Source: JAEUJM01 sp041908445 (GTDB taxonomy: Bacteria; Actinomycetota; Acidimicrobiia; Acidimicrobiales; DATDAH01). From it: a stretch of DNA of 64,000 nt. Of this stretch, positions 17,133-25,326 are shown piece by piece. The stretch is from the NCBI GenBank assembly GCA_041908445.1, contig JAYRFK010000060.1, positions 1 through 64,000 of the forward strand, given 5' to 3'. A program made the position numbers and the translations under genes. Within the stretch, counting starts at the first letter, position 1. Every line of letters begins with the position of its first letter. The notes under the pieces were generated by a model. It worked only from the letters and a program-made list of their open reading frames with translations, was not told where the DNA came from and made no database searches.

Positions 17133-18206
17133 TCAGGCCGAGGTGACCGAGGCGGCGAGGTCGCGCATCGCGTCGGCGAAGCGTTCCTCGGTGAAGCGCC
17201 GCGCCGAGGCCGAGACCTCGGTCCGGTCCCAGTCGGTGGACGCCGCCTCCCGCAGGGCGGCGACGAGCGAGGTGACGGTGGGCTCGGCGAAGAGGAGCCC
17301 GGAGCGCCCGGGCTCGACCGAGTCGCGGGCGCCACCCGCGTCGAGCGCGATCACCGGGGTCCCGGCGGCCATGGCCTCGACCATGGTGATCCCGAAGTCC
17401 TCGACCCCGGCGAACACGAGACCGCGCGCCCCGGCCAGCAGCGCGGGCAGGTCCTCGTCGGGCACGCGGCCGGCGAAGCGCACGTTGGCCGGCGCCGTGG
17501 ACTCGATGGCGGCCCGCGCCCGACCCTCGCCCGCCACGACGAGGGGCCAGCCCAGCTCCCGGAACGCCTCCACGACCAGATCGACCCGCTTGTAGGCCAC
17601 CACCCGGGAGAACGAGACGAAGTAGTCGCCCTCCGGCTCGCCGAGCGCGCCGGCGAAGCGGTCCACCTCCACGGGCGGGTGCACGACCTCGGCGTCACGG
17701 CCGTAGGCGGCCCGGATCCGGCCCTGCACCTCGGTGGAGTTGGCCACCCACAGGTCGGGCCGGCGGCTGCGGCGACGGTCGCCGGGCTGGAGGACGGCGG
17801 CGGCCGCGCCGGTGAGGCCCGTGGACAGGCCCCGCTCGCCGGCGAGCTGCTCGCGCTCCCACAGGAAGCGCGGCGGGGTGTGGCAGTAGACGATGTGCGG
17901 CGTACCGCGGCGCACGCGTGCGTTCAGGGCGAACGAGTGGAAGCTGGTGATCACGAGGTCGGCGTCGGGCACCCGCAGCGAGTGCATCGCCGCCGGGATC
18001 AGGGGCAGCACCCGCAGGTGGGCACCCCGCTTGGTGGCGAACGGCTGGAGGAAGGTCGTGCGCACCGGGTCCCAGCCGGGGAACTCGGGGGCGTAGTACA
18101 GGCTCGTGCTCAGGCCCGCCCCCGGGAAGGCCCGCCGCAGCGCGCCCGCAACCTTCTCGGAGCCGGCCATGTTGGTCAGCCACTCGTGGACGAGCTCGAC
18201 GTGCAC
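17133..18206 (-). CDS. GT4 family glycosyltransferase (WbaZ-like)
   Basis: Cytoplasmic GT-B glycosyltransferase, 357 residues. It begins with the N-terminal strand MHVELVHEWLTNMAGSEKV and has the acceptor-side motif YCHTPPRFLW typical of mannosyltransferase-like GT4 proteins; the donor-binding pattern is EDFGITMVEAMAAGTPVIA with the two spaced glutamates. It would add a sugar to the lipid-linked repeat unit. The GTG at 18206 is preceded after six bases by TAGGTT, a TANNNT-type -10, so the mRNA may be leaderless. It runs divergently from the Wzz/BY-kinase gene. Confidence 0.87.
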   Translation of the reverse strand: MHVELVHEWLTNMAGSEKVAGALRRAFPGAGLSTSLYYAPEFPGWDPVRTTFLQPFATKRGAHLRVLPLIPAAMHSLRVPDADLVITSFHSFALNARVRRGTPHIVYCHTPPRFLWEREQLAGERGLSTGLTGAAAAVLQPGDRRRSRRPDLWVANSTEVQGRIRAAYGRDAEVVHPPVEVDRFAGALGEPEGDYFVSFSRVVAYKRVDLVVEAFRELGWPLVVAGEGRARAAIESTAPANVRFAGRVPDEDLPALLAGARGLVFAGVEDFGITMVEAMAAGTPVIALDAGGARDSVEPGRSGLLFAEPTVTSLVAALREAASTDWDRTEVSASARRFTEERFADAMRDLAASVTSA

Positions 18207-18212
18207 CGGGCG

Positions 18213-18218
18213 AACCTA
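18213..18218 (-). promoter_or_regulatory. TANNNT -10 element six bases before a GTG start
   Basis: TAGGTT on the minus strand, spaced exactly six bases from the GTG of the GT4 gene, places the transcription start on the start codon. This suggests a leaderless mRNA. No convincing -35 box is visible. Confidence 0.4.
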
Positions 18219-18311
18219 CCGCCGCACCCAGCCGTAAAGAGTGCTCCGGTCGGGCCGATAGGCGCAGGTCGCACCGGGCGACATCCCTGGGAGATCGAGG
18301 CCGAACCCGCC

Positions 18312-19805
18312 ATGGAACCGACGAACCCGCTCCGGATCATCTGGGGCTACCGCTGGTGGCTGTTGGCCTTCGCGTCGGCGGCGGCGGTGGTCGTGTTCCT
18401 GCTGTCGTCGATCCGCTCCGAGACCTACCAGGCCACCGCCGTGGTGCAGGTCGAGTCGGGCCGGGAGCAGGCCAACGAGTTCGTCTCGGCCGACGAGCTG
18501 TTCCAGCAGGCCAACTTCTACGCGTCGCTGGCCAAGACCCGGCCCGTCCAGGATGCCGCTGCTGCGGTCCTCGACCCCGACGCCGAGGACCCCGACCTGC
18601 CCGCACCCGTCACCGTCTCGCCCCGCTCGGACGTGCAGCTGCTCGACTTCAGCGCCACCGCCGCCTCTCCGGACACGGCCGCCGCGGTGGCCAACGCCTA
18701 CGCCGAGGCCTTCTCCACCTTCATCGCCGACCGCCAGCAGGCCCAGCGCGAGGAGACCATCGGCCGCATCCAGGACCGGGTGGACGAGATCAACCAGGGC
18801 CTCGCGGTCAACCCCGACGACGTGGCGCTGACGACCGAGCTCGAGCAGCTCCAGACCCAGGCCGCCGAGGTGCGGGGCGCCCCCGCCGACGCCGCGACGA
18901 TCCTCGAGGAGGCCACGCCGCCGGACGCCCCCATCGCCCCCAAGCCGGCCCGCGACGCGGTGCTGGCCTTCCTCGCCGCCCTCGTCATCGGCTCGGCCGC
19001 CGCCTACGCCCGCTCGGCGCTCACCGACCGCTACGCCAACGCCGAGGAGGCCGCCCACGACCTCGGCCTGCCGGTCCTCGCCCAGGTGTCGCGCTCGAAC
19101 CCGGACACCGCCGAGGCGGTCGAGGCCTTCCGGGTCCTCCGCACGAGCGTGTCCTACGCCCTGCGCGAGCACGTCGGCCCCGTCCTCATGGTCACCTCCG
19201 CAACGCCGGGCTCGGGCAAGACCCACATCTCGATCAACATGGCCCAGGCCTTCGCGGCCGAGGGCCGCCGCGTGATCCTCGTGGACTGCGACTTCCGCCG
19301 CCCCGCCATCAACAAGCGCCTCGGCATCCCGGTGAAGCCGGGCATGACCGACCTGGTCGGCGGCACCGGTGGCCAGAGCCCCGAGATGGCGGGCGGACGC
19401 CTCCCCCTCTGGTCGCTGCCCGTCCCCGGGGCCAGCGAGTACCTCGACGTGGTCCCGGCCGGGTCCGGCATCCTCGACCCCGCCGCCGCGCTGACCACCG
19501 ACCGGGCCGCCCACGTCTTCGACAGCATCAGCGCCCAGTACGACCTCTCCGTCATCGACAGCCCGCCGACCCTGCCCGTGGTCGACCCCCTCGTCATCGC
19601 CCACTACGCCGACGGGGTCCTCTTCGTGGTCGACGGCCGCAAGGACCGCCGCAGCGACGTGCGGCGGGCGCTCGAGACCCTCCGGGCCATCGACGCCCCC
19701 GTCATCGGCTTCGTGTTCAACGGCGCCGCCACCCCCGAGCGCCGCTACAGCTACGCCGACCAGCGCGGCGTCCACGAAGCCGAGGTCGTCAGGGCCTCGG
19801 CGTGA
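18312..19805 (+). CDS. Wzz/CpsD-type chain-length regulator with tyrosine autokinase domain
   Basis: Fused polysaccharide co-polymerase and BY-kinase, 497 residues. A membrane helix (about 15-32) and Wzz-like extracytoplasmic domain with coiled coil (35-200) lead to a second helix (215-233). The cytoplasmic kinase has Walker A SATPGSGKT (296-304), Walker A' VILVDCDFRRP (322-331) and Walker B LSVIDSPP. The tail has only a short RRYSYADQ tyrosine cluster, fewer tyrosines than in proteobacterial Wzc. It would control length and export of the polymer through cycles of phosphorylation. I chose ATG 18312; GAGG lies 11 bases upstream, and the longer frame overlaps the divergent gene. Its stop overlaps the next start (GTGA). 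Confidence 0.9.
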   Translation: MEPTNPLRIIWGYRWWLLAFASAAAVVVFLLSSIRSETYQATAVVQVESGREQANEFVSADELFQQANFYASLAKTRPVQDAAAAVLDPDAEDPDLPAPVTVSPRSDVQLLDFSATAASPDTAAAVANAYAEAFSTFIADRQQAQREETIGRIQDRVDEINQGLAVNPDDVALTTELEQLQTQAAEVRGAPADAATILEEATPPDAPIAPKPARDAVLAFLAALVIGSAAAYARSALTDRYANAEEAAHDLGLPVLAQVSRSNPDTAEAVEAFRVLRTSVSYALREHVGPVLMVTSATPGSGKTHISINMAQAFAAEGRRVILVDCDFRRPAINKRLGIPVKPGMTDLVGGTGGQSPEMAGGRLPLWSLPVPGASEYLDVVPAGSGILDPAAALTTDRAAHVFDSISAQYDLSVIDSPPTLPVVDPLVIAHYADGVLFVVDGRKDRRSDVRRALETLRAIDAPVIGFVFNGAATPERRYSYADQRGVHEAEVVRASA

Positions 19806-21307
19806 CCGCGGCGGTCGACACCCGCACCGGCCAGGCCGTCGTGCTCGTGGGTGCGGCGGCCGCCCTCGGCGTCCTGCTGACCGTCGGCCTCGCCGTCGTC
19901 GGCCCCGCCGCCGCCCTCCTCCCCATCGCGCTGGTCGCGTGCTGGTGGCTGTTCTGGCACCCCGTCGCCACCCTGGCCACCCTCGTCACCACCACGGTGC
20001 TCATCGAGGGTCAGCCGGGCGTGTGGCCGGTGGCCCTCGACCGCTGGTACGGGAGCCTGGGCCCGACCCCCCTGCACCCCCCGGACGTCCTGGTCCTGCT
20101 CCTGCTCGGCTGGGTCGTGTACGAGCGGCTCACCTCCGGGAGGCCCGGCCCGGGCATCGGCCCGTTCACCCTGCCCATGGCCCTGATGGCCGTGGCCCTC
20201 GCCTTCGGACTGGTCACCGGCTACCTCGGCCCGAGCAACAAGATCGACCTCGTCGGCTCCGCCCGGGTCGTCGGCCTCCTCCTCGTCGTGCCCTACGTCA
20301 CCGCCGAGGTGCTGCGCCGGCGGGGCAACCCCCGCCGGGCCGTCTCGTTCGTGGTCGTGCTCGTCGTGATCCGCGCCGCGGTCGGCCTGGTGGCGGTGCT
20401 CACCGACCACACGAGCGGGGCGGCCGGGTCGACCGGTGTCGCCGCCTCGCTGAGCGCCGAGGCCAGCACCTTCTACGAGCCGACCATGAACTTCCTCATG
20501 GTGGTCGTGCTGCTCGGCGTCCTCGTGGCCGTCGTGCGGCGGGTCCCGCTCCCCCGCTGGCTCTACCTCGCCGCACCGGTCCTGGTCGTCACCCTCGCCC
20601 TGTCGTACCGCCGCAGCTTCTGGATCGCGCTCGTCCTCGGCGTCGTGCTCGTGCTGCTCGTCGCCTCGGGCCAACGGGGCCGGCCGTGGCTCGTGCTCGG
20701 CGCCGCCGCCGTGGGCCTCGCGCTGTACGTCGCGATCTCCGCCGGGGGGGCCACCGACACGACGAACCCGGTCCTCTACCGTGCGGAATCGCTGAGCCCG
20801 TCCAAGCTCGCCTCGTCGACGGGCGACCGCTACCGCCTCGACGAGCAGCGCAACGTGCTGGCCGAGATCCGGGCCCACCCGCTGACCGGCCTCGGCCTCG
20901 GGGTGCCGTGGACGATCCGCTACGCGCTCTCGGAGAACCACATCGGCGGCCAGCTCTACACCCACGTGACACCGCTGTGGTTCTGGTTGAAGCTCGGTCC
21001 GCTCGGCTTCGTCGCCTACCTGTGGGTCTGGGCCACGGCCATCCGCACCGCCTACGGCGTCTGGCGACAGGACCGGGACCGGCGCATCCGGGTCACCGCC
21101 CTCGCCCTCGGCGCCGCGTTCGTCGGCCTGATGGTCGCGGAGCTGACCGGCCCGTTCACCGGGATCGACGTCCGCATCACCTTGACCGTGGCGGTGGCCT
21201 TCGGCTGGCTGGTCGCGGCCCGTGCCGGCCTGCAGGACGAGGAGCGCGACCCGGCGACCGAGACGGACGACCGGCGGCGCCGCGACTACGCGCTGACCGC
21301 CCGGTAG
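19802..21307 (+). CDS. Wzy/O-antigen ligase-like polysaccharide polymerase
   Basis: Integral membrane protein of 501 residues with about twelve hydrophobic segments. A larger polar loop (about 320-380) carries RYRLDEQRNVLAEIRAHPLTGLGLGVPW, the typical Wzy_C/O-antigen ligase segment in which a conserved glycine-rich H-P-x-x-G-x-G-x-G follows. Such proteins polymerise or ligate lipid-linked repeats outside the membrane. The GTG start overlaps the stop of the Wzz/BY-kinase gene, so the length regulator and polymerase are coupled. The C-terminus converges on the next gene with a 22-base overlap of opposite strands. Polymerase versus ligase cannot be decided by sequence alone. Confidence 0.8.
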   Translation: MTAAVDTRTGQAVVLVGAAAALGVLLTVGLAVVGPAAALLPIALVACWWLFWHPVATLATLVTTTVLIEGQPGVWPVALDRWYGSLGPTPLHPPDVLVLLLLGWVVYERLTSGRPGPGIGPFTLPMALMAVALAFGLVTGYLGPSNKIDLVGSARVVGLLLVVPYVTAEVLRRRGNPRRAVSFVVVLVVIRAAVGLVAVLTDHTSGAAGSTGVAASLSAEASTFYEPTMNFLMVVVLLGVLVAVVRRVPLPRWLYLAAPVLVVTLALSYRRSFWIALVLGVVLVLLVASGQRGRPWLVLGAAAVGLALYVAISAGGATDTTNPVLYRAESLSPSKLASSTGDRYRLDEQRNVLAEIRAHPLTGLGLGVPWTIRYALSENHIGGQLYTHVTPLWFWLKLGPLGFVAYLWVWATAIRTAYGVWRQDRDRRIRVTALALGAAFVGLMVAELTGPFTGIDVRITLTVAVAFGWLVAARAGLQDEERDPATETDDRRRRDYALTAR

Positions 21308-22365
21308 ACGGCGACGGTCGCGTCCACCATCGCCTCCAGGCGGTGCTCGCCGGCCACCCGGTGGGCGCCGTCACGAGCGCGGGGCAGGTCGGCGAGGGCG
21401 CGCTCGATCGCCTCGGCCCAGGCCGTGGTGTCGCCGGCGGCGACCGCCTGCACGCCGGTGCCACCCCCGGCCGGGACGAGCTCCCGGTGGGGCGGGATGT
21501 CCGACAGGACGAGGGGAAGGGCGACGGCCAGCGCCTCGAGCGGGGTGAAGGGCAGGCCTTCGTACGCCGAGGGGGCCAGCAGCACGTCGGCGGCGGCCAT
21601 CTCCGCCTGCGGGTCGGGCGAGAAGCCGGCGAGGGTCACCGCGCCCCCGAGCCCGGCGGCACGGGCGGCCTCGTCCACCTCGGCACGGCAGGGGCCGTCG
21701 CCCACGACCCGGAGCACGGCATCGTGGCCCCGATCGCGCAGGGCGCCCAGCACCGGCACGAGGTGCTCGACGCCCTTCTGCTCGGTGAGCCGGCCCACGA
21801 AGAGCAGGCGGGCGGCACGCCCGTCGAGGGCCGGTCGGTCGGGGGCCGGCTGGACGGGGACGCCGTTGGGGATCACGGTGAGCGGCGGCGGGCGCCGCCA
21901 GCGGGCCTCGGCCTCTCGCCGGGCCGCCTCCCCCACCACGATCATGCGGGCGATGCGCCGGTTGGCCCACCGCCGGGTCGTCTCCCAGTGGGGGCCGGCG
22001 TGGCGGAGCTGGGGCAGGTGGTCGGTGATCACCGACGGGTGCCCCCAGGGCAGCAGCAGGAAGCTCGCGCCCCGGAAGGCGAACGGGTCGACGAAGTTCC
22101 AGTGCAGGACACCGGGGCGGTGGCGGCGCACCGCCTCCCGGATCGGCCCCGGACGGGCCCGCCCGGCGAGCACGCGGGTATCGGGCGCGACGGCGGCCAG
22201 CCGGTCGCCCAGCCGGGCGGCGGCCTCGGGGTCGGCGACGAACACGACGGCGCCGACCTCGACCCCGGCCGCGACCAGGCCGGCGCCCAGCAGCTCGAGG
22301 TAGCGCTCGGCGCCCCCGAACGGCCCCGGGAACTCGTGGACGAGCAGGACCGACGGCGCGCTCAC
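21286..22365 (-). CDS. GT4 family glycosyltransferase
   Basis: GT-B enzyme of 359 residues. The N-terminal signature VLLVHEFPGPFGGAERYL (GGAE motif), middle segment TVIPNGVP and the C-terminal LLFVGRLTEQKGVEHLV and YEGLPFTPLEALAVALPLV donor-binding stretch are typical of group 1 glycosyltransferases. The start is GTG at 22365, overlapping the flippase stop (GTGA), so the two are translationally coupled. It should add one sugar of the repeat unit; donor unknown. Confidence 0.87.
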   Translation of the reverse strand: MSAPSVLLVHEFPGPFGGAERYLELLGAGLVAAGVEVGAVVFVADPEAAARLGDRLAAVAPDTRVLAGRARPGPIREAVRRHRPGVLHWNFVDPFAFRGASFLLLPWGHPSVITDHLPQLRHAGPHWETTRRWANRRIARMIVVGEAARREAEARWRRPPPLTVIPNGVPVQPAPDRPALDGRAARLLFVGRLTEQKGVEHLVPVLGALRDRGHDAVLRVVGDGPCRAEVDEAARAAGLGGAVTLAGFSPDPQAEMAAADVLLAPSAYEGLPFTPLEALAVALPLVLSDIPPHRELVPAGGGTGVQAVAAGDTTAWAEAIERALADLPRARDGAHRVAGEHRLEAMVDATVAVYRAVSA

Positions 22366-24185
22366 CGCCCGGCCCCGACCTCGGCCTCGCCGGCGTGGTC
22401 CGGGTCGTCGGCGCCGACGGTCGCGGCCGGCTCGTCCTCGAGCCGCGGCTCGTCGCGATCGCCGTCGCCGTCACCCTCACCGGCGGTGGGGCCGTGCTCG
22501 ACCGCCGACACGAACCACCGCCACCACCAGTGGCCGCCGTCCCGGCCGTCCCGTCGATCGTCGGTGACGCGCACGACCACCGGGTCGCAGCCCGCGAGCC
22601 GGGCGGCGACCGGCGCCCAGCCGGGCACCCGGTCCGGCCCCCCGACGACCACGCAACCGCCGGCGCCCAGCAGCGAGCGCCACGTGGCCAGCGGCGAGCC
22701 CAGCGCGCCGGCGGCCACCTCGACCGACTCGCCGTCGGCCCCCATGAGGCCCCCGAGGTCGTCCCAGTGCAGCGAGCCGGTCGGCAGCAGCGCGACGGCG
22801 TAGGCGACCAGCCCGAGCGCCAGCTGCGCGAAGGGCGGCAGGGGCGACGCCAGCACCAGCACGACCGCCATCACCAGCGAGGCCCGCGCCGCCCGCACCA
22901 CCCGCCGCCACGGCCAGACCACGCCGAGGTGGCGGCGGATGGTCAGCACCAGGCCCGTGACCACAGCCAGCTCGGTGACTGCGGTGGCCACGGCCGCACC
23001 GCGGTACGAGAAGGGCGGGATGAGGGCCACGTTGAGGGCCAGGTTCACGAGCAGGCCGGCGAACGACACCCCGAGCAGGCGGCCCTGCTGGTGCCCCGAG
23101 ACGAGCACCGCCGACAGCGCGGTGCCGAAGAAGATGCACGGTGCGGCCAGCGCCAGGATGGCCAGCGCGTCCCCGGCCCCGGAGAACTCACCGAACCCGG
23201 GCACCGCGGGGAAGACCCGCGAGGCGGTGAGGAGGCCCGCCACCGCCACCGGAAACGACAGGATCGCGATCAGGTGCAGGAGGTGGCCGTACCGACGCTG
23301 GAGCACGTCCTTGCCCGCAACGACGCTCGCCGCGACCACCGGGGTGAGCACGGTCATGGCCAGCGACGGCACGACGACGAAGGTCTCGAGCACCCGGTAG
23401 GCCGCGCCGTACTGGCCCACGTCGTCCTCGGGCTTGACCGCGGCGAGGATCAGCAGGTCAAGCCGGTAGTAGAGGGTGATGCAGAGCTGGGCCAGGCCGA
23501 GCAGGACGGCGGCACGCGCCAGCGTCCACCAGACGCCCGGCCGGGGCCGCCAGTGCAGGCGCCCCGACTGGCGCAGGGCCACCGTGGCCACGATGGCGAA
23601 GTTGGCCACGTTGGAGGCCACGAACACCCACAGGAACGCGACCACCCCGCCCCCGCCGGCGGCGACCGCGACCGTGCCGCCCGCCAGCACGACGCCCTGG
23701 ACCACGCCGGCGATCGAGACCCACCCCATGCGGAGCCGCACCTCGAGGATGACCTGGAACGACTCGAGGGCGAGCACGACGAGCAGGACCCCGGTGACCA
23801 GCGCGGCCTGGCGCTCGATCCCCGAGTAGCCGCCGACGAGCAGCACCACGGTAAGCACGCCGTACGCGGCCCCACCGGCGAGGACCCGCAGGTAGAAGAG
23901 GTTCGTCACCAGGTCGCGCTCGCGGTCGGGCTGCTGGGCGATGTCGCGCATGGCGATGGCCCGGACGCCGAAGTTCGTGACGTAGGCGAACAGGCTGTAG
24001 AAGGCGACCGCGAAGGTGTAGGCGCCGACGCCGGCGGGGCCGAGGTCGGCCGCGACCAGGGCGAACGCGACGAGCTGGAGGCCGAGGGTGGCGATGCGGC
24101 CGGCCGAGAGCGCGACGAAGCCGCGCGTCATCCGCCGGGCGACCCGGTCCTCCGGCACCACCGAGGGCTCGGCCGTCCCGGTCAC
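22362..24185 (-). CDS. Wzx-like polysaccharide flippase with long C-terminal extension
   Basis: Membrane protein of 607 residues. Residues about 15-440 form twelve or more helices of the polysaccharide-biosynthesis (MATE-like) flippase family, which moves lipid-linked repeats across the membrane; the early motif MTRGFVALSAGRIATLGLQ and the loop RLRMGWVSIAGVVQG fit. After the last helix (about 430-455) there is a further 150-residue cytoplasmic extension: first a small folded-looking part (GGCVVVGGPDRVPGWAPVAARLAGCDPVVV) and then an acidic Gly/Asp/Glu tail. I start at GTG 24185 because GGAG lies eight bases upstream; an earlier GTG at 24245 would overlap the neighbouring gene by 35 bases. The stop overlaps the start of the GT4 gene. 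Confidence 0.82.
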   Translation of the reverse strand: MTGTAEPSVVPEDRVARRMTRGFVALSAGRIATLGLQLVAFALVAADLGPAGVGAYTFAVAFYSLFAYVTNFGVRAIAMRDIAQQPDRERDLVTNLFYLRVLAGGAAYGVLTVVLLVGGYSGIERQAALVTGVLLVVLALESFQVILEVRLRMGWVSIAGVVQGVVLAGGTVAVAAGGGGVVAFLWVFVASNVANFAIVATVALRQSGRLHWRPRPGVWWTLARAAVLLGLAQLCITLYYRLDLLILAAVKPEDDVGQYGAAYRVLETFVVVPSLAMTVLTPVVAASVVAGKDVLQRRYGHLLHLIAILSFPVAVAGLLTASRVFPAVPGFGEFSGAGDALAILALAAPCIFFGTALSAVLVSGHQQGRLLGVSFAGLLVNLALNVALIPPFSYRGAAVATAVTELAVVTGLVLTIRRHLGVVWPWRRVVRAARASLVMAVVLVLASPLPPFAQLALGLVAYAVALLPTGSLHWDDLGGLMGADGESVEVAAGALGSPLATWRSLLGAGGCVVVGGPDRVPGWAPVAARLAGCDPVVVRVTDDRRDGRDGGHWWWRWFVSAVEHGPTAGEGDGDGDRDEPRLEDEPAATVGADDPDHAGEAEVGAGR

Positions 24186-24210
24186 GTCAGGGGCTCCAGC
24201 TCCGTCGGCG

Positions 24211-25236
24211 TCAGAGTCGGGGGCGATGCCGGAAGTGGACCACACCGCGCCAGTAGCTGGACAGGTACGCCCACGGGACGAGGGCCGACACGGCGACGAT
24301 CGGCAGCACGTCCCGCGGCCGCACGTCCTTGCGCCACACCAGTGCGCCGATGTTGCCCACCCAGCCCACGGCGATGCCCAGGAGCCCCAGGCGGGTCAGC
24401 CAGGGGCGGCGGGCCAGCACCCCCACGGCGGCCACCGCGGTGCTGCCCACGAACACCGCGGCGGCGTCGTGGCGGGCGCGGCGGAGGGTGATCGGGCCGA
24501 CTCGGCGCGTGGCGTTCAGCGCCCGGAAGGCATCAGGGTGCTCGCGGTCCAGCAGGGGATCGAAGTAGTAGCGGCGGGCGAGCTTCACCGGCGTCCAGAA
24601 CGACGGGGGCAGGGGCGGGTGCACGACCAGGAGCTCGGGCTCGTAGGCGAACCGCCGCCCCTCGGCCTCGAGCCGGAAGGCGAGCTCGGCGTCCTCGCGG
24701 AAGTGCACCCGGCGCGCCGGGTCGTAGAAGCGCTCGTCGAACCCGCCGGCCGCCCGCAGCACCTCGCTGCGGAAGATCAGGTTGGCCGCCACCCGCTGCT
24801 CCGGCGGCACCGCCTCGGTGGCGTGGGCGAACGGCGTGGCGGGCTCGTCGCCGCCGACGGCCATCCGGCCCTCGATCACGTCCGGCGGGTCCTCCACCGA
24901 CACGATCTCGGTCAGCTGCTCGAGCCAGTCCGGCGCCGGGACCACGTCGGCGTCGAGGAAGGCGACCCACGGGGTGTCGACCAGCGCGAAGCCGGTGTTC
25001 CGCGACGCCCCGGGACCGCCGTTGCGGTCGCGGCGCACGACCTCGAGCACGAGGTGCTCGTACGCCCGCTCCTCGAGCCCCGCGGCGAGGGGCACGTCGT
25101 TGGCGTCGTCGACCACGACGACGCGGATGCTCGTGTCGGCCTCCTTCGCCTGCGGCTCGAGCGCGTCGAGGAGGGGGACGACGATGCCCAGCGAGCCGCG
25201 CACGGGGATGACGAGGGTGACGAGGGCCACCTCCAC
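24211..25236 (-). CDS. GT2 family glycosyltransferase with C-terminal membrane segments
   Basis: GT-A fold enzyme, 341 residues. The nucleotide-sugar site shows VTLVIPVRGS, VVVVDDAND and the DXD-type motif VAFLDADVVPAP (about 92-103); GGPGASRNTG and the acceptor-side FREDAELAFRL (ED motif) follow. Two or three hydrophobic stretches from about residue 262 onward (AAVFVGSTAVAAVGVLA and LPIVAVSALVPWAYLSS) anchor it in the membrane. Start GTG at 25236. It is the first gene of the minus-strand group GT2-flippase-GT4 and is divergent from the two GT39 genes. Confidence 0.87.
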   Translation of the reverse strand: MEVALVTLVIPVRGSLGIVVPLLDALEPQAKEADTSIRVVVVDDANDVPLAAGLEERAYEHLVLEVVRRDRNGGPGASRNTGFALVDTPWVAFLDADVVPAPDWLEQLTEIVSVEDPPDVIEGRMAVGGDEPATPFAHATEAVPPEQRVAANLIFRSEVLRAAGGFDERFYDPARRVHFREDAELAFRLEAEGRRFAYEPELLVVHPPLPPSFWTPVKLARRYYFDPLLDREHPDAFRALNATRRVGPITLRRARHDAAAVFVGSTAVAAVGVLARRPWLTRLGLLGIAVGWVGNIGALVWRKDVRPRDVLPIVAVSALVPWAYLSSYWRGVVHFRHRPRL

Positions 25237-25326
25237 CCATCGGATGCCACCGAGGGGGGTTGAGGGCCGGCGATGCGCACCCGCCCGGCCTCAACGGTGG
25301 CCCTCGGGGGCCGATGGGACGTGGAC

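Noticed and set aside
17018..17335. N-terminal extension of the sugar transferase frame
   Set aside because: Pro/Ser/Arg-rich and overlaps the end of the GT4 gene; the normal N-terminus begins at ATG 17017.
17088..18311. Upstream part of the frame that contains the Wzz/BY-kinase
   Set aside because: Antisense to the GT4 gene and shadow-like; the first membrane helix of Wzz follows ATG 18312.
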